The translations under genes and the position numbers were made by a program. Positions 7,884 to 17,372 of a stretch of DNA of 64,000 bases are shown one piece after another. Each line of letters begins with the position of its first letter. The stretch's first letter is position 1. Source of the DNA: CAIYRG01 sp965247505 (GTDB lineage: Bacteria; Pseudomonadota; Alphaproteobacteria; Micropepsales; Micropepsaceae); contig OZ252020.1 in assembly GCA_965247505.1 (NCBI GenBank), positions 1,984,001-2,048,000 of the forward strand, in the 5' to 3' direction. The notes beneath the pieces are model-generated. The model saw only the letters and a list, made by a program, of their open reading frames with translations, had not been told where the DNA came from and searched no databases.

Positions 7884-8672
7884 GTGCCTTGGATTGAAGT
7901 GAACGGGACTAGTATTCATTACAAATTGGAAGGGGCGGAATCGGGCCCTACGGTCGTATTACTGCATGAGATCGGCGGCTCGCTGGATTCCTGGGACGAA
8001 ATCGTTCCGGGCCTTAGCAAAAAGTTTCGCGTCTTTCGCTATGATCAGCGCGGCTTTGGCCTGACGGAAAAATCCCGCACGCAATACAGCCAAGATGATC
8101 TCGGCGATGACCTCGACGCTCTTATCAAAGAGCTGGGGCTCAAAGCGCCGTTTCATATTGTCTCTCTTGCAGCATCAAGCATGCAGGCGTTGACCTTCAA
8201 CAACCGCCACCCTGAGCAAGTCGGCTCTTTTGTATTCTGTAACCCGGCGCCGGGTGTCGATCCCAGCCGCGCCTCCGGGCTTGAAAATGTTGCCTCGAAG
8301 GCGGAGGCCGAAGGGATTCGCGGTGTGCTTCCGCTCATGCTCGACAAGGCCTATCCGCCGGAACTGTCGGATCGTGAGACCTACGACAATTATCGCGGGC
8401 GTTATGTCGCCAATGACCCCGTTGGATTCGCACAAGCCTTTCGTATGATGGCGCGGACCAATCTTCTTTCGTCGCTCGAAAAAATTGCTGCGCCGAGCCT
8501 GGTAATCGCAGGAAATCAGGATTTCATACGGGCGGTTTCCGTTACCGAAGGGATTGCCGGAAAAATTCCCGGATCCCGTTTCGAGCGGATCGATGCCGGC
8601 CATTTCATGCCGACGACTTCTCCGAAGGCGCTTCTTGATCTCCTTCTCGATTTTTGGGGAGACGCCAAATGA
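7884..8672 (+). CDS. Alpha/beta-hydrolase fold protein with alanine at the nucleophile position
   Basis: A 262-residue single-domain alpha/beta-hydrolase fold protein: LLHEIGGSLDSWDEI (oxyanion region), RYDQRGFGLTEKS, VIAGNQD and a C-terminal DAGHFMP carrying the catalytic histidine. The nucleophile elbow reads SLAASSMQ. Aligned with the next gene, whose elbow is GLSMGG, with equal spacing to the following proline, the Ser position is Ala. It may therefore be catalytically altered or use one of the two nearby serines. Start set at GTG 7884, which has GGAGGG about 8 bases upstream; an upstream ATG at 7851 lacks this. Its stop overlaps the start of the next hydrolase gene (ATGA), so the two are probably translated together and may work as a pair. 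Confidence 0.82.
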   Translation: MPWIEVNGTSIHYKLEGAESGPTVVLLHEIGGSLDSWDEIVPGLSKKFRVFRYDQRGFGLTEKSRTQYSQDDLGDDLDALIKELGLKAPFHIVSLAASSMQALTFNNRHPEQVGSFVFCNPAPGVDPSRASGLENVASKAEAEGIRGVLPLMLDKAYPPELSDRETYDNYRGRYVANDPVGFAQAFRMMARTNLLSSLEKIAAPSLVIAGNQDFIRAVSVTEGIAGKIPGSRFERIDAGHFMPTTSPKALLDLLLDFWGDAK

Positions 8673-9445
8673 GGGCGAGCGCAAACGGAATCAATTTTTA
8701 CTGTCACGTCGGCGGCCCTGAAGATGCTCCTTGGCTGATCCTTAGCAACTCGCTCGCAACGGACGTCTCCATGTGGGACGAGCAGGTTGCTGTGCTCAAA
8801 GAAAAATTTCGTGTCTTTACTTACGACCAGCGTGGTCATGGGCGCACCGAGGCACCGGAAGGCGCTTATAATTTCGATATCTTGGCTGCCGATGTCATCG
8901 GGCTCATGGATGAGCTCTCCATCGCACGCGCGCATTTTTGCGGGCTTTCAATGGGCGGCATCACCGCGCAAGCCTTAGTACAAAAATATCCGGACCGTTT
9001 TGACAGGCTGATCATTTGCGATTGCACAGGCGCGTCCAACCCTGCCGGCGCAGCGCAATGGGCCGAGCGCATTGCGGATGCAAAACAAGGAGGCATGGAC
9101 GCACTGGTCGACATCACCGTGGGGCGCTGGTTCTCGCCCGAAGCTCTTGAGAGCAATTCGCCTGCCGTCGAAAAAGTTAAGCAGATGATCCGAAAGACCC
9201 CAGTGAACGGTTTTATCGGCTGCGCATCGGCGCTTTCTGATTTCGATTTCAAAGCGGGGCTCGGCGATATCAAAGCGCCGACGCTTCTGATCGCGGGAAC
9301 CAAGGACGCAGCTTTCCCAGGCGTAAAATTCCTCAATGGCGCCATCCCGGGTTCTAAAATGGTGGAGATCGAAGGGGCAGGACACCTCTCCAATCTTGAG
9401 GCTCCCGAAGCTTTCACCCCCGCTTTGACTGACTTCCTGGGCTAA
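8669..9445 (+). CDS. Alpha/beta hydrolase, 3-oxoadipate enol-lactonase (PcaD)-like
   Basis: A 258-residue hydrolase with the full catalytic set: nucleophile Ser in FCGLSMGGITAQAL, acid in LIAGTKDAAFPG and His in GAGHLSNLEAPEAF. YDQRGHGRTEAPEG is typical of the PcaD and related lactonase/esterase group. It could open a lactone or hydrolyse an ester or ring-cleavage product in aromatic degradation. The substrate is not defined by sequence. It overlaps the upstream hydrolase by 4 bases and is followed after 135 bases by a ring-cleavage-type bicupin. Start chosen at the ATG at 8669-8671. Confidence 0.87.
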   Translation: MRASANGINFYCHVGGPEDAPWLILSNSLATDVSMWDEQVAVLKEKFRVFTYDQRGHGRTEAPEGAYNFDILAADVIGLMDELSIARAHFCGLSMGGITAQALVQKYPDRFDRLIICDCTGASNPAGAAQWAERIADAKQGGMDALVDITVGRWFSPEALESNSPAVEKVKQMIRKTPVNGFIGCASALSDFDFKAGLGDIKAPTLLIAGTKDAAFPGVKFLNGAIPGSKMVEIEGAGHLSNLEAPEAFTPALTDFLG

Positions 9446-9580
9446 TTCTTAAGGCTTGATCTACCTCAATGCGCTGCGACCCGACGCACCTAAATATTGT
9501 CTTGGCGTTGCTTCGTCTGTCGGTTCGGGGATAGCTTTGCGCCAAGAGCCTGGCTCTTGATTACTTAAGGAGAAGACCCC

Positions 9581-10786
9581 ATGATCGCTCAGACCGTCCA
9601 CAACCGCCCGACAAGCGCGGCCGAAATGATGGACGAATTGAATTCGGAAACCGCCAAATTGCATTGCTGGATTCGGACCCAAGCGAATTCGCCAGCGCAG
9701 CGCGCATGGTTCGTCGATCCCGGCGGCGCAACGGGCGCCGGCGCACTGGCCAAGGGGCGCATTGCGGCCAACCAAATGAAGATGCTGCCGCATCGCTGGC
9801 GCTGGAAAGAGATCAGTCCCTATCTCTACAAGATCGGCGAGATTGCTCGAAATGCGGAGATTAAGCCGCTGGAGACCACCGACAGGCAGGGCATTCTTCT
9901 CACCAATCCTGGTCTCGGCGGTCGCCTGCAGATCACCAATTCGATCCGCGCGGCCATTGCGATTTACAATCCCGGCGACATCGCGCCTGCTCATATTCAC
10001 AGCCCCAATGCCAGCCGTACGATTCTTTCCGATAAGGGCGGCTACACCAATGTCGAAGGCGAGCGCTGCGAGTGCCGCCGCGGCGATATTGTGTTCACGC
10101 CGAACGGCACCTGGCACGATCACGGCAATGAAGACACCGAGCCGATGATCTGGATCGACATGCTCGATTGGCCTTTGATGGAATATCTCGATTGCGTCTG
10201 GGTCGATCAGGATTATCACGATCCTGCGGGAGGCAATTCAATATCACAGCCGGTAACGCATGAAAGCGGCCATTCTACCCGGCTCTATGGCAGTGGCGGG
10301 TTGAAACCGATTTTTGATTCCAACCAACGCGGCTGGGGACAAGGCATGTCGCCCATGTTCCATTTCCGCGGCGTTGAAGTGCGCGAAACACTTACGCGGC
10401 TCAAAGGCGAAAAAGGCGATCCGTTCGAAGGCATTAAAATGCAATTCGTCAATCCGGTTTCGGGCAAGCCGATCTATCCGACGTTGGATTACTCGGCGCA
10501 GCTCTTGCGCCCTGGCGAAGAACTGCAATTCAAGCGCGAAACCTCGAGCGCCTACGCGCTGGTTTTAGCGGGCAAGGGGTTTTCCGAGATTGGCGGCGAA
10601 CGCTATGATTGGGAAGAAAACGATGTCATGGCCATTCCGAACTTTCTCTGGCGCCGTCACGTCAATAATGGCTCCGAAGACGCGATCATCTACACCACCT
10701 CCGACAAAGCCTTGTTGGAGAATATCGGCCAGTATCGCAGCCAGGGCAAAGGCGCGGACGGCAGCATCGTTCAAATCGTGCAGTAG
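9581..10786 (+). CDS. Bicupin dioxygenase, gentisate/salicylate 1,2-dioxygenase family
   Basis: A 401-residue protein with two cupin domains, the layout of Fe(II) gentisate 1,2-dioxygenase and relatives, which cleave hydroxylated benzoates without a separate reductase. The N-terminal cupin keeps the metal ligands: His-x-His in PAHIHSPNASR and a third His in TPNGTWHDHGNED. The C-terminal cupin (YALVLAGKGFSEIGG ... IPNFLWRRH) lacks a clear His-x-His and is probably structural. A strong ribosome site (AAGGAG) is 8 bases before the ATG. In the gap before it (9541-9558) is a small palindrome, CAAGAG...CTCTTG. The exact ring substrate is unknown; gentisate itself is not assured because active-site sequences vary in this family. 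Confidence 0.85.
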   Translation: MIAQTVHNRPTSAAEMMDELNSETAKLHCWIRTQANSPAQRAWFVDPGGATGAGALAKGRIAANQMKMLPHRWRWKEISPYLYKIGEIARNAEIKPLETTDRQGILLTNPGLGGRLQITNSIRAAIAIYNPGDIAPAHIHSPNASRTILSDKGGYTNVEGERCECRRGDIVFTPNGTWHDHGNEDTEPMIWIDMLDWPLMEYLDCVWVDQDYHDPAGGNSISQPVTHESGHSTRLYGSGGLKPIFDSNQRGWGQGMSPMFHFRGVEVRETLTRLKGEKGDPFEGIKMQFVNPVSGKPIYPTLDYSAQLLRPGEELQFKRETSSAYALVLAGKGFSEIGGERYDWEENDVMAIPNFLWRRHVNNGSEDAIIYTTSDKALLENIGQYRSQGKGADGSIVQIVQ

Positions 10787-10820
10787 CAGCGAGCCGACGC
10801 CAGCGCGCAGCCGCATACCA

Positions 10821-10999
10821 TCACCTCCCCGCTTTGGGGGTTGGAGGGCGAATGGTGAAAGGTCCGGTGGACCTTTCACCGCCCGAAAACGCGAGCGGCG
10901 TTCTTCCCGCGAGCGGGTGGGGGATTGGAATGGAATCTCCCCCCACCTGATCCGCCTTCGCGAATGCTCCCGCGGATCGACCTCCCCGCTTTGGAGGTG
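10821..10999. repeat. Intergenic palindromic repeat element
   Basis: The 430-base gap between the bicupin and the next gene holds this element and no convincing gene. It is bounded by CCTCCCCGCTTTGGGGG and CCTCCCCGCTTTGGAGG. It contains a perfect 12-bp stem with a 3-base loop at 10854-10880 (GGTGAAAGGTCC/GGACCTTTCACC), and a partly palindromic stretch rich in CGCG and CCCCC follows. Small mobile or structural repeats of this kind lie between genes in many alphaproteobacteria. Confidence 0.6.
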
Positions 11000-11216
11000 A
11001 AGATATCCAACCAACATTTTTGGCGTGATAACACCGGCTCATTTTGGGTCACGCTGAACGCATTGGGCGCAACGCCCCGAATTCGCTGGAATAATCCTTC
11101 CATCAAGGCGCATAGTTCGGCGATCACCAATGCAATGGGCAAAGACCGCCTGTAACAATTGTTTCCACCCAAACGAATAGAATCAAACAGGTTCCAATCG
11201 TGAAATAGGCTCAACC

Positions 11217-12827
11217 ATGAAAAAAATCACTGTCGCAGCTTTTGAGGACCTGGCGGACAGAGCGCCTCAGCATGCTTTAGTTGGAGAGGTAGATCTCGTC
11301 ATTGTGCGTTTTGACGCCAGCGTGTCCGTTTTTTACGGGCGTTGCCTGCATCGTGGCGCCCTTATGGCCGATGGTTTCGTTAGGGGAGCCAGCCTCATCT
11401 GCGGCGTTCACAATTGGGATTATCGGCTCGATTCTGGAGTCTCTGAATATGCCAACGAGGAGGTGCTCCCCAAATTCAATGCCTGGATAGAAACCGGCAA
11501 GGTTCTCGTCGACGAAGATGAGATCAATGAATGGGCTCTTAAAAATCCGCAACGCTTTGATCGCGATGCTTATCTCGGCCAATACGCGGACACTGCTCAC
11601 GGAACCGAGGAAGAGCCCTATAATGCGCTCGTTCAGGGTTACGCGCGCGATGGGCTGTCCAAAACCGGGCACCATGGCGCTGGTCAGCGCCATGGGCGTT
11701 CCTGCTGCTAAGCTACCGCATTGGGACGATATTCAATTATTGACCGCGCAATTGCACCGCGTGCCTTTACTTGATGAGGAAAAAATCGGCACCGATGTTG
11801 TCATCGGACCGAATGCAAAAAAACCGCTGAAGCTCGCTATTCCGCTTTTTGTTTCCGACATGAGCTTCGGCGCGTTATCGCAGCCTGCAAAGATTGCGCT
11901 TGCGCGTGGGGCAGAGCTGGCCGGGACCGGCATTTGTTCCGGCGAAGGAGGAATGCTGAGCGAAGAGCAGGTGGAAAACTCGCGCTATTTTTATGAACTC
12001 GCTTCAGCCAGATTCGGCTTCGAATGGAGCAAGCTGAATAAGGTGCAAGCCTTTCATTTCAAAGGCGGTCAGGGCGCAAAAACCGGTATCGGGGGGCATC
12101 TGCCCGGCCCAAAAGTTAAAGGAAAAATTGCCGAAGGGCGTGGCCTTCCGGAAGGCGTGCCGGCCATATCTCCGTCGCGGTTTCCGGATTGGACCAAAAC
12201 AAGCCAGATACGCGAATTTGCCGATGAAGTTCGCGAACGCACCGGCGGGATTCCGATCGGGTACAAGCTCTCTGCACAACACATTGAAAAAGACATCGAC
12301 GCTGCGCTCGAAGTGGGGGTCGATTATATTATCCTGGACGGGCGGGGCGGAGGCACGGGCGCCGCCCCCATCATATTCCGCGATAATATCTCGGTTCCCA
12401 CAATACCGGCGCTCGGCCGGGCAAGACGCCATTTGGATAGCTCGTCAAAAAATGATGTGACTCTTGTCATCACCGGCGGCCTACGCAAACCGGCCGGTTT
12501 CATAAAAGCAATGGCGCTTGGCGCCGACGCGATCGCGCTCTCCAACTCGGCGATGCAGGCAATTGGGTGTATTGCGATGCGGCCTGCCATACCAATAATT
12601 GTCCGGTAGTGATCGCGACGCAGAAGCCACATCTGGTCAGCAGGATTGTTATCGAGAAGTCGGCTGGGCAGCTCAAGAATTTTTTCGATGCGTCCGTTGA
12701 GCTGATGCAAGTCATGGCGCGCGCTTGCGGTCACGATCATCTCTCGAAATTCACGCGCGACGATCTAACGACCTGGAAAAAAGAAATGGCGGAGCTTTCG
12801 GGCGTGGTGTTTGGCGGCGTCGCTTAA
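11217..12827 (+). pseudogene. Rieske [2Fe-2S]-glutamate synthase (FMN domain) fusion, two frameshifts
   Basis: Residues 1 to about 110 form a small Rieske domain with ligands in CLH...CGVH (16-residue spacing). After a linker comes the FMN-binding central domain of glutamate synthase: LFVSDMSFGALSQPAKIALARG, GTGICSGEGGMLSEEQ, AFHFKGGQGAKTGIGG, ILDGRGGGTGAAP. It ends with the 3Fe-4S cysteine motif GCIAM...CHTNNCP. An extra base near 11682 moves the frame from KTGHHGA to VSAMGVP. A missing base near 12581 restores the first frame exactly inside the 3Fe-4S motif. No glutaminase domain is present, so this is the FMN-type GltS-like family rather than a full glutamate synthase. It may be a real pseudogene or carry sequence errors. 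It sits 42 bases before another Rieske fusion gene. Confidence 0.85.
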
Positions 12828-12869
12828 GAGCTTTCACAGATTAGCGACTGATCACGACGAGGAGCGGCA

Positions 12870-14846
12870 ATGAGCGAAAAGGCACTGGAATGGATTTGCG
12901 TCGGGCGGGAAAGCGATTTACCCGAAGGCCGGGTGATGACGGTGACCGCCCGCACGACTTCTATCTGCCTGTCGCATTTCAAAGGCCAATGGGCCGCCAT
13001 GGACAATCACTGCCCGCATCAAGGCGGCCCGCTCGGCGAAGGCTCGATCGAAACGGGCGTAGGCGGCGATTGCTGGATACGTTGCCCCTGGCATGGCTGG
13101 GACTTTGATCCGCTGACTGGAAGATCTCTGAGCGGACATGAGGATTCCGGCCAAGCTCTTTTCCCGGTCAAAATTGAGGAAAGCGAAATCTTCGTCGGGT
13201 TGCCGGAAGCGCCACCACATACGCGTACAATATCCGACGTCATGGCCGAGACAATGGTCAATTGGGGCGTCAAAAGCGTATTTGGAATAGTGGGCCATTC
13301 CAATCTTGGTCTTGCCGATGCCATTCGTCTACGGGTTGCCGACGGAGACATGAGATATATTGGCGTACGTCACGAAGGAGCGGCAGGTTTTGCAGCATCG
13401 GCTTATGGAAAGCTCACCGGTCGCGTTTCCGCTTGTCTGACAATTGCAGGGCCCGGTGCAACAAATCTGCTCACCGGCATGTGGGATGCCAAAGTAGACA
13501 GGGCGCCGGTGCTTGCCCTCACGGGTCAAGTGCAAACGCAAGTATTTGGCCCGGGCGCTTTCCAAGATATCGATTTGAAGTCTGCCTTTGACGGAGTAGC
13601 CCGCTTTTCTCAACCGGTGCTTGATTCGTCTAAGCATGCCGAGCTGGTGTCACTCGCTTGCAAAACCGCCCTTATCGAGCGCGATGTAGCGCATTTGATC
13701 TTTCCGGACGATGTCCAAACCATCCCCAGCGATGCTCTTGCTGAGGGACTCGGTGGCCGCATGGCCGGCGCGGAGGTCGTCCCAAGCGATGCTGATCTGG
13801 CGGCGGCGGGCAAGCTCATCAATTCGGCGAAACGGCCCATATTTGTTGTCGGCCATGGCGCAATTCAATCGCGAGAGGCGATTATCGCGCTCGCAGAAAA
13901 ACTAGGCGCGCCCGTCCTTACGACGTTTAAAGGCAAAGGCCTTATTCCCGACAGTCACCCAAATGCCGGCGGCGTGTTGGGCCGCTCCGGCACACCGATC
14001 GCATCTTGGTTCATGAATGAGAGCGATCTTATCGTGGCGCTCGGCACTTCGTTTTCAAACCATACCGGTATCGAAAAATCGAAGCCGATTATTCAAGTCG
14101 ATTTCGAACGCATGCAGCTGGGGCGTTTTCACCCCATCACTCTGCCAATTTGGGGTGAGATCGGGGAATTTTGCTCCGCGCTTGCACCGCGCCTTTCGCG
14201 TGCCAAAGAATCGGCCGACCAAATCGATGAGCTGGCAAATCGATGGAAAATATGGAGAGCCGAAAAGAAGCGCCGCCTCACCGAACAACGCGATCAAGGG
14301 ATACATTCAGCGGCTATTTTCGAAGTGCTTACGCGGCTCGCTCCGGAAGATGCGATCATTGCCGTCGATGTCGGAAACAACACCTATTCTTTTGGCCGCC
14401 ATTTCGAAACCAAAGGTCAGCGCGTGCTGATGTCCGGTTATTTGGGTTCGATTGGATTTGGCCTTCCGGCGGCGATGGGCGCCTGGGCTGCAACACAGGA
14501 TTTCGAAGAATTTGCGGGGCGGAAAGTCATTGCAATTTCGGGCGATGGCGGTTTCGGCCAATATGCGATGGAATTCACCACCGCCGTAAAATATGGCATG
14601 AACATTACGCATGTCCTTCTCAATAATTCGCAGCTCGGAAAAATCACCAAAGAACAGCGCGCTGGAGAATGGCCAGTCTGGGAAACCAATTTGACCAACC
14701 CCTCATTTGCCGCATTCGCAAGATTATGCGGGGGGCAAGGAGTAAGAGTGACCGAGACAAAAGATCTGGAGGAGGTCCTGGCCAAGGCGATCGGCCATGA
14801 CGGCCCCTCGCTGGTAGAGATAATCACCGATCCGGAGCTTGTCTGA
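12870..14846 (+). CDS. Rieske [2Fe-2S]-thiamine diphosphate enzyme fusion (acetolactate synthase/pyruvate oxidase-like)
   Basis: Residues 1 to about 110 are a Rieske domain: NHCPHQGGPLGEG and RCPWHGWDFD supply the Cys-His/Cys-His ligands. Residues 115-658 form a complete three-domain ThDP enzyme. The activating Glu is in GVRHEGAAGFAASAYG, followed by ACLTIAGPGATNL. The central domain has FVVGHGAIQSREA, and the ThDP-Mg motif GDGGFGQYAMEFTT...LLNN is near residue 560. Such enzymes decarboxylate 2-oxoacids or join them carboligatively; the Rieske cluster could pass electrons to or from the thiamine adduct, as ferredoxin does in 2-oxoacid oxidoreductases. This domain order is unusual. The gene follows the Rieske-GltS gene by 42 bases and is followed after 39 bases by an unknown gene, suggesting one operon. 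A GAGG-type ribosome site precedes the ATG. Confidence 0.88.
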   Translation: MSEKALEWICVGRESDLPEGRVMTVTARTTSICLSHFKGQWAAMDNHCPHQGGPLGEGSIETGVGGDCWIRCPWHGWDFDPLTGRSLSGHEDSGQALFPVKIEESEIFVGLPEAPPHTRTISDVMAETMVNWGVKSVFGIVGHSNLGLADAIRLRVADGDMRYIGVRHEGAAGFAASAYGKLTGRVSACLTIAGPGATNLLTGMWDAKVDRAPVLALTGQVQTQVFGPGAFQDIDLKSAFDGVARFSQPVLDSSKHAELVSLACKTALIERDVAHLIFPDDVQTIPSDALAEGLGGRMAGAEVVPSDADLAAAGKLINSAKRPIFVVGHGAIQSREAIIALAEKLGAPVLTTFKGKGLIPDSHPNAGGVLGRSGTPIASWFMNESDLIVALGTSFSNHTGIEKSKPIIQVDFERMQLGRFHPITLPIWGEIGEFCSALAPRLSRAKESADQIDELANRWKIWRAEKKRRLTEQRDQGIHSAAIFEVLTRLAPEDAIIAVDVGNNTYSFGRHFETKGQRVLMSGYLGSIGFGLPAAMGAWAATQDFEEFAGRKVIAISGDGGFGQYAMEFTTAVKYGMNITHVLLNNSQLGKITKEQRAGEWPVWETNLTNPSFAAFARLCGGQGVRVTETKDLEEVLAKAIGHDGPSLVEIITDPELV

Positions 14847-14885
14847 GATCAAACGGCAGCGGCGCTTTTTTGTGGAGGACTATCG

Positions 14886-15737
14886 ATGGTTGAAGAGGCT
14901 GAACTTCGCCGCGTTGCGCCAAAGGACTTAAAAAAAGCCCAGGCGGTTGGCCACAAAATTGCACAGTTCGTAACAAAAGCAGCGCGCGCCAACCTCAAAG
15001 CAGAGGGTGATGACAGTCATTCCAACATCGGTTGGAACGGCACGCTCAAAGGGTTCTTGTCACAACCTATAATGAGTGACGGTGCCGTCATTTTTGTAGG
15101 GGCGTCCTTGGCTCCATTGAGAATCGGCCTGTTTCGCGATGATGAGGTCATATCTGCATTAGGCCTGGAGAACATTACGGAAGGCGACGCAGCGTCTTGG
15201 CTTGATGCAGAGCTTCAGAAAGTAGGATTAAAACCTGCCTCCGATGTGGCGCTTCCCTACGAGCTACCCTCATCTGTCGCGGAGATCGAAACATTTTCCT
15301 CCGGCAGCGAGGGCGCGGCGCTCTCCACATTATCGGCGTGGTATGACCTTGCTCATTCCTTGTTCTCCGATTTTGCCGCGGCCAATGCGAATCTGGTTCC
15401 GGGGCCCAGCCCCGTGCGCTGCTGGCCTCATCATTTCGATATCGCAACCTATGTGAGCTTGGAGCACGGCGATTTTGAAACCGCCAAGGGCATCGGCGTC
15501 GGCATGTCGCCAGGTGACGAAAGCTATGATCAGCCCTATTTCTATATCAATCCGTTTCCACTTTTAGACGCGGCCAAATTGCCGCCGGCCCCTTCCCCAG
15601 GGCATTGGCATAAAGAAGGATTTGTCGGCGCTATTGCAACGATCGATGAGATTCTTTCCTTAGCCGAGATTAGCGAAGCGCTGCAGCGATTTATTGCCGA
15701 GGCCTTTTCCGTTGGGCGGCAGAAGCTCGGAGCCTAA
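14886..15737 (+). CDS. Conserved protein of unknown function (possibly DUF5996-related)
   Basis: A 283-residue soluble protein without signal peptide or membrane segments. It contains SNIGWNGTLKGFLSQPI in the first third and PVRCWPHHFDIATYVSL followed by PYFYINPFP and GHWHKEGFVGA in the last third. The WPHHFD motif with the later His-x-His resembles the DUF5996 group of putative metal-binding proteins; this link is from memory and is only tentative. It lies 39 bases after the Rieske-ThDP gene with a GGAGG ribosome site, so it is probably the last gene of that operon and may act on the same metabolite. Confidence 0.7.
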   Translation: MVEEAELRRVAPKDLKKAQAVGHKIAQFVTKAARANLKAEGDDSHSNIGWNGTLKGFLSQPIMSDGAVIFVGASLAPLRIGLFRDDEVISALGLENITEGDAASWLDAELQKVGLKPASDVALPYELPSSVAEIETFSSGSEGAALSTLSAWYDLAHSLFSDFAAANANLVPGPSPVRCWPHHFDIATYVSLEHGDFETAKGIGVGMSPGDESYDQPYFYINPFPLLDAAKLPPAPSPGHWHKEGFVGAIATIDEILSLAEISEALQRFIAEAFSVGRQKLGA

Positions 15738-15760
15738 GGACAACTATTCCCCAAGAATTG

Positions 15761-17344
15761 TTATTCCCGGCCGGCGACTTTGCGGATCAAAGCTTCGACA
15801 TTCTCAGGCAATTCATCGCCCGCCAAAACGACATATTGATCGGGGCGGACGAGGATAAACCGGGACTCATAAGCCGCGCGGCCGTCGAGAAAACTATCGC
15901 GTATTATCTTCAGCGGAACATTGAGCGTAATTGCAGCTCGCTCGAAACCGGTAACGGCGTCGTCCGGCGCATCTAACGCCAACAGCGTAAAGCCGTCTGC
16001 TAATTCTTCGAAAATGTTTTTTTGGTTTGAGAGAATTTGGGGCGCCAAATGATGTCCCGCAGCCGCCCTAAATGCATGCGCGCCATGCGCGCTGCTGGCT
16101 CCGTCTGGCGGTCCATCTATGACAGGCGAGCCGTCATAATGCGGTTCATATTTGACCCGAAAGCTGACATCCGCCCGCCAATCCTTCCAGGCGCGCTCAT
16201 ATTCCAACCTATCGCGCTCAGGAGCGTAACGCTTTAGGAAAGCGCCATCGCGCTTGATCCGCGAGGCGATAAAATCTTCGGCTGTTTCCTTGAAAATGGG
16301 CCGTCGTTCCTCGCTATAGGAGGCGAGCAAGGGCTTACCTCCCCAGCCATTGAGTTTCGCGGCAAGCTTCCAGCCCAGATTCGCCGCATCTTCCAGGCCA
16401 TTATTTAGCCCAAAGGCGCCATAAGGTGGATGGCTATGGGCCGCATCGCCTGCAATGAAAACCCGCCCGTTCTGATAGGTCTGTGCAACAGCGACCCGCA
16501 GGTCCCAAAACCCGACATGATCCAGCTTGCATGCGAAGGAAAAGCCCGCTGCCTTAAACAGTTCGCTCTTGTAGTTGAAATTGCCTTGTGTCGCGCCTTT
16601 TGGGACCGGCGCATGAAAAAACCAACCCTCACCAACATCGATCCGTCCAAAGAAGCGCCAATAGCCGTTTAGGTCTGGATGCATCACCCGGTAAGTCGAA
16701 CGCGGCGGAAAGCGTTTCAGCGCCTCATGCAACTCGCTTGAGCGAAACACCACCAACGCCATGAGCTGATCGAAATCGGTTCCGTCGCGTTCAATCCTCA
16801 TCTGCGCGCGGACGATCGAGCGCGAGCCATCGCAGCCCACGACATAGTCGGCTTCCAAGACATCGTTGCGCTTTCCGCCGGTCTCAACAATGCTGACGCG
16901 TACGCACTCATCGTCTTGCTCAAGGGATGCCGCCGACCATCCAGCGCGGATTTCCACATTGGGAAGTGTCGCAAGTTTTTCGCGCAGTACTTCTTCGACG
17001 AGATATTGCGGGATACGTTCATTGTCTTGAAAATAAAATGGACGGACTAGCTCGCGCCCCGGAGGCGCGTACCAATAGTCATTCATCAGATCACGATAGG
17101 CGACGATTTCGCCGATCGGAAAATCGGAAGGCATGATGCGCGTGGCGCGCATTTCTTCCACGACGCCCCAGAAATAGAAAAGCTCCATTGTGCGTTGGGT
17201 AAGATTCTGCCCCTTAGGAATCCGATGTTGCTGGGTGTTGGTTTCTGCAAGCGCGCAAGACACGCCGCGCAATCCGAGATCGAGGGCGAGCGCCAGCCCG
17301 ACCGGGCCGCCCCCTATAATCACCACTTGATGCCTATTGGTCAT
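15761..17344 (-). CDS. FAD-dependent aromatic hydroxylase (PheA/TfdB, FAD_binding_3 family)
   Basis: A 527-residue class A flavoprotein monooxygenase. It has the N-terminal dinucleotide-binding motif GGGPVGLALALDLGLRG, the DG motif VVGCDGSRSIVRAQ and the second FAD motif IAGDAAHSHPPYGAFGLNNG. The C-terminal domain of about 120 residues is the thioredoxin-like fold usual in phenol hydroxylase relatives. It would use NAD(P)H and oxygen to hydroxylate a phenolic ring. It is the last gene of a long minus-strand series and follows the TRAP permease gene by 28 bases, so uptake and first attack on a substrate may be co-expressed. It converges on the Rieske-ThDP operon. Confidence 0.9.
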   Translation of the reverse strand: MTNRHQVVIIGGGPVGLALALDLGLRGVSCALAETNTQQHRIPKGQNLTQRTMELFYFWGVVEEMRATRIMPSDFPIGEIVAYRDLMNDYWYAPPGRELVRPFYFQDNERIPQYLVEEVLREKLATLPNVEIRAGWSAASLEQDDECVRVSIVETGGKRNDVLEADYVVGCDGSRSIVRAQMRIERDGTDFDQLMALVVFRSSELHEALKRFPPRSTYRVMHPDLNGYWRFFGRIDVGEGWFFHAPVPKGATQGNFNYKSELFKAAGFSFACKLDHVGFWDLRVAVAQTYQNGRVFIAGDAAHSHPPYGAFGLNNGLEDAANLGWKLAAKLNGWGGKPLLASYSEERRPIFKETAEDFIASRIKRDGAFLKRYAPERDRLEYERAWKDWRADVSFRVKYEPHYDGSPVIDGPPDGASSAHGAHAFRAAAGHHLAPQILSNQKNIFEELADGFTLLALDAPDDAVTGFERAAITLNVPLKIIRDSFLDGRAAYESRFILVRPDQYVVLAGDELPENVEALIRKVAGRE

Positions 17345-17372
17345 GTTGGACCCATCAACAGCCCGAGCGCAT

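Noticed and set aside
9461..10219. A 252-codon minus-strand frame opposite the bicupin dioxygenase
   Set aside because: It is the shadow of a well-supported gene. It contains repeated Ile/Ala/Arg patterns typical of antisense reading, and no domain.
10925..11155. A 76-codon plus-strand frame between the bicupin and the Rieske-GltS gene
   Set aside because: It begins within the palindromic repeat element and has no recognisable domain or ribosome site.
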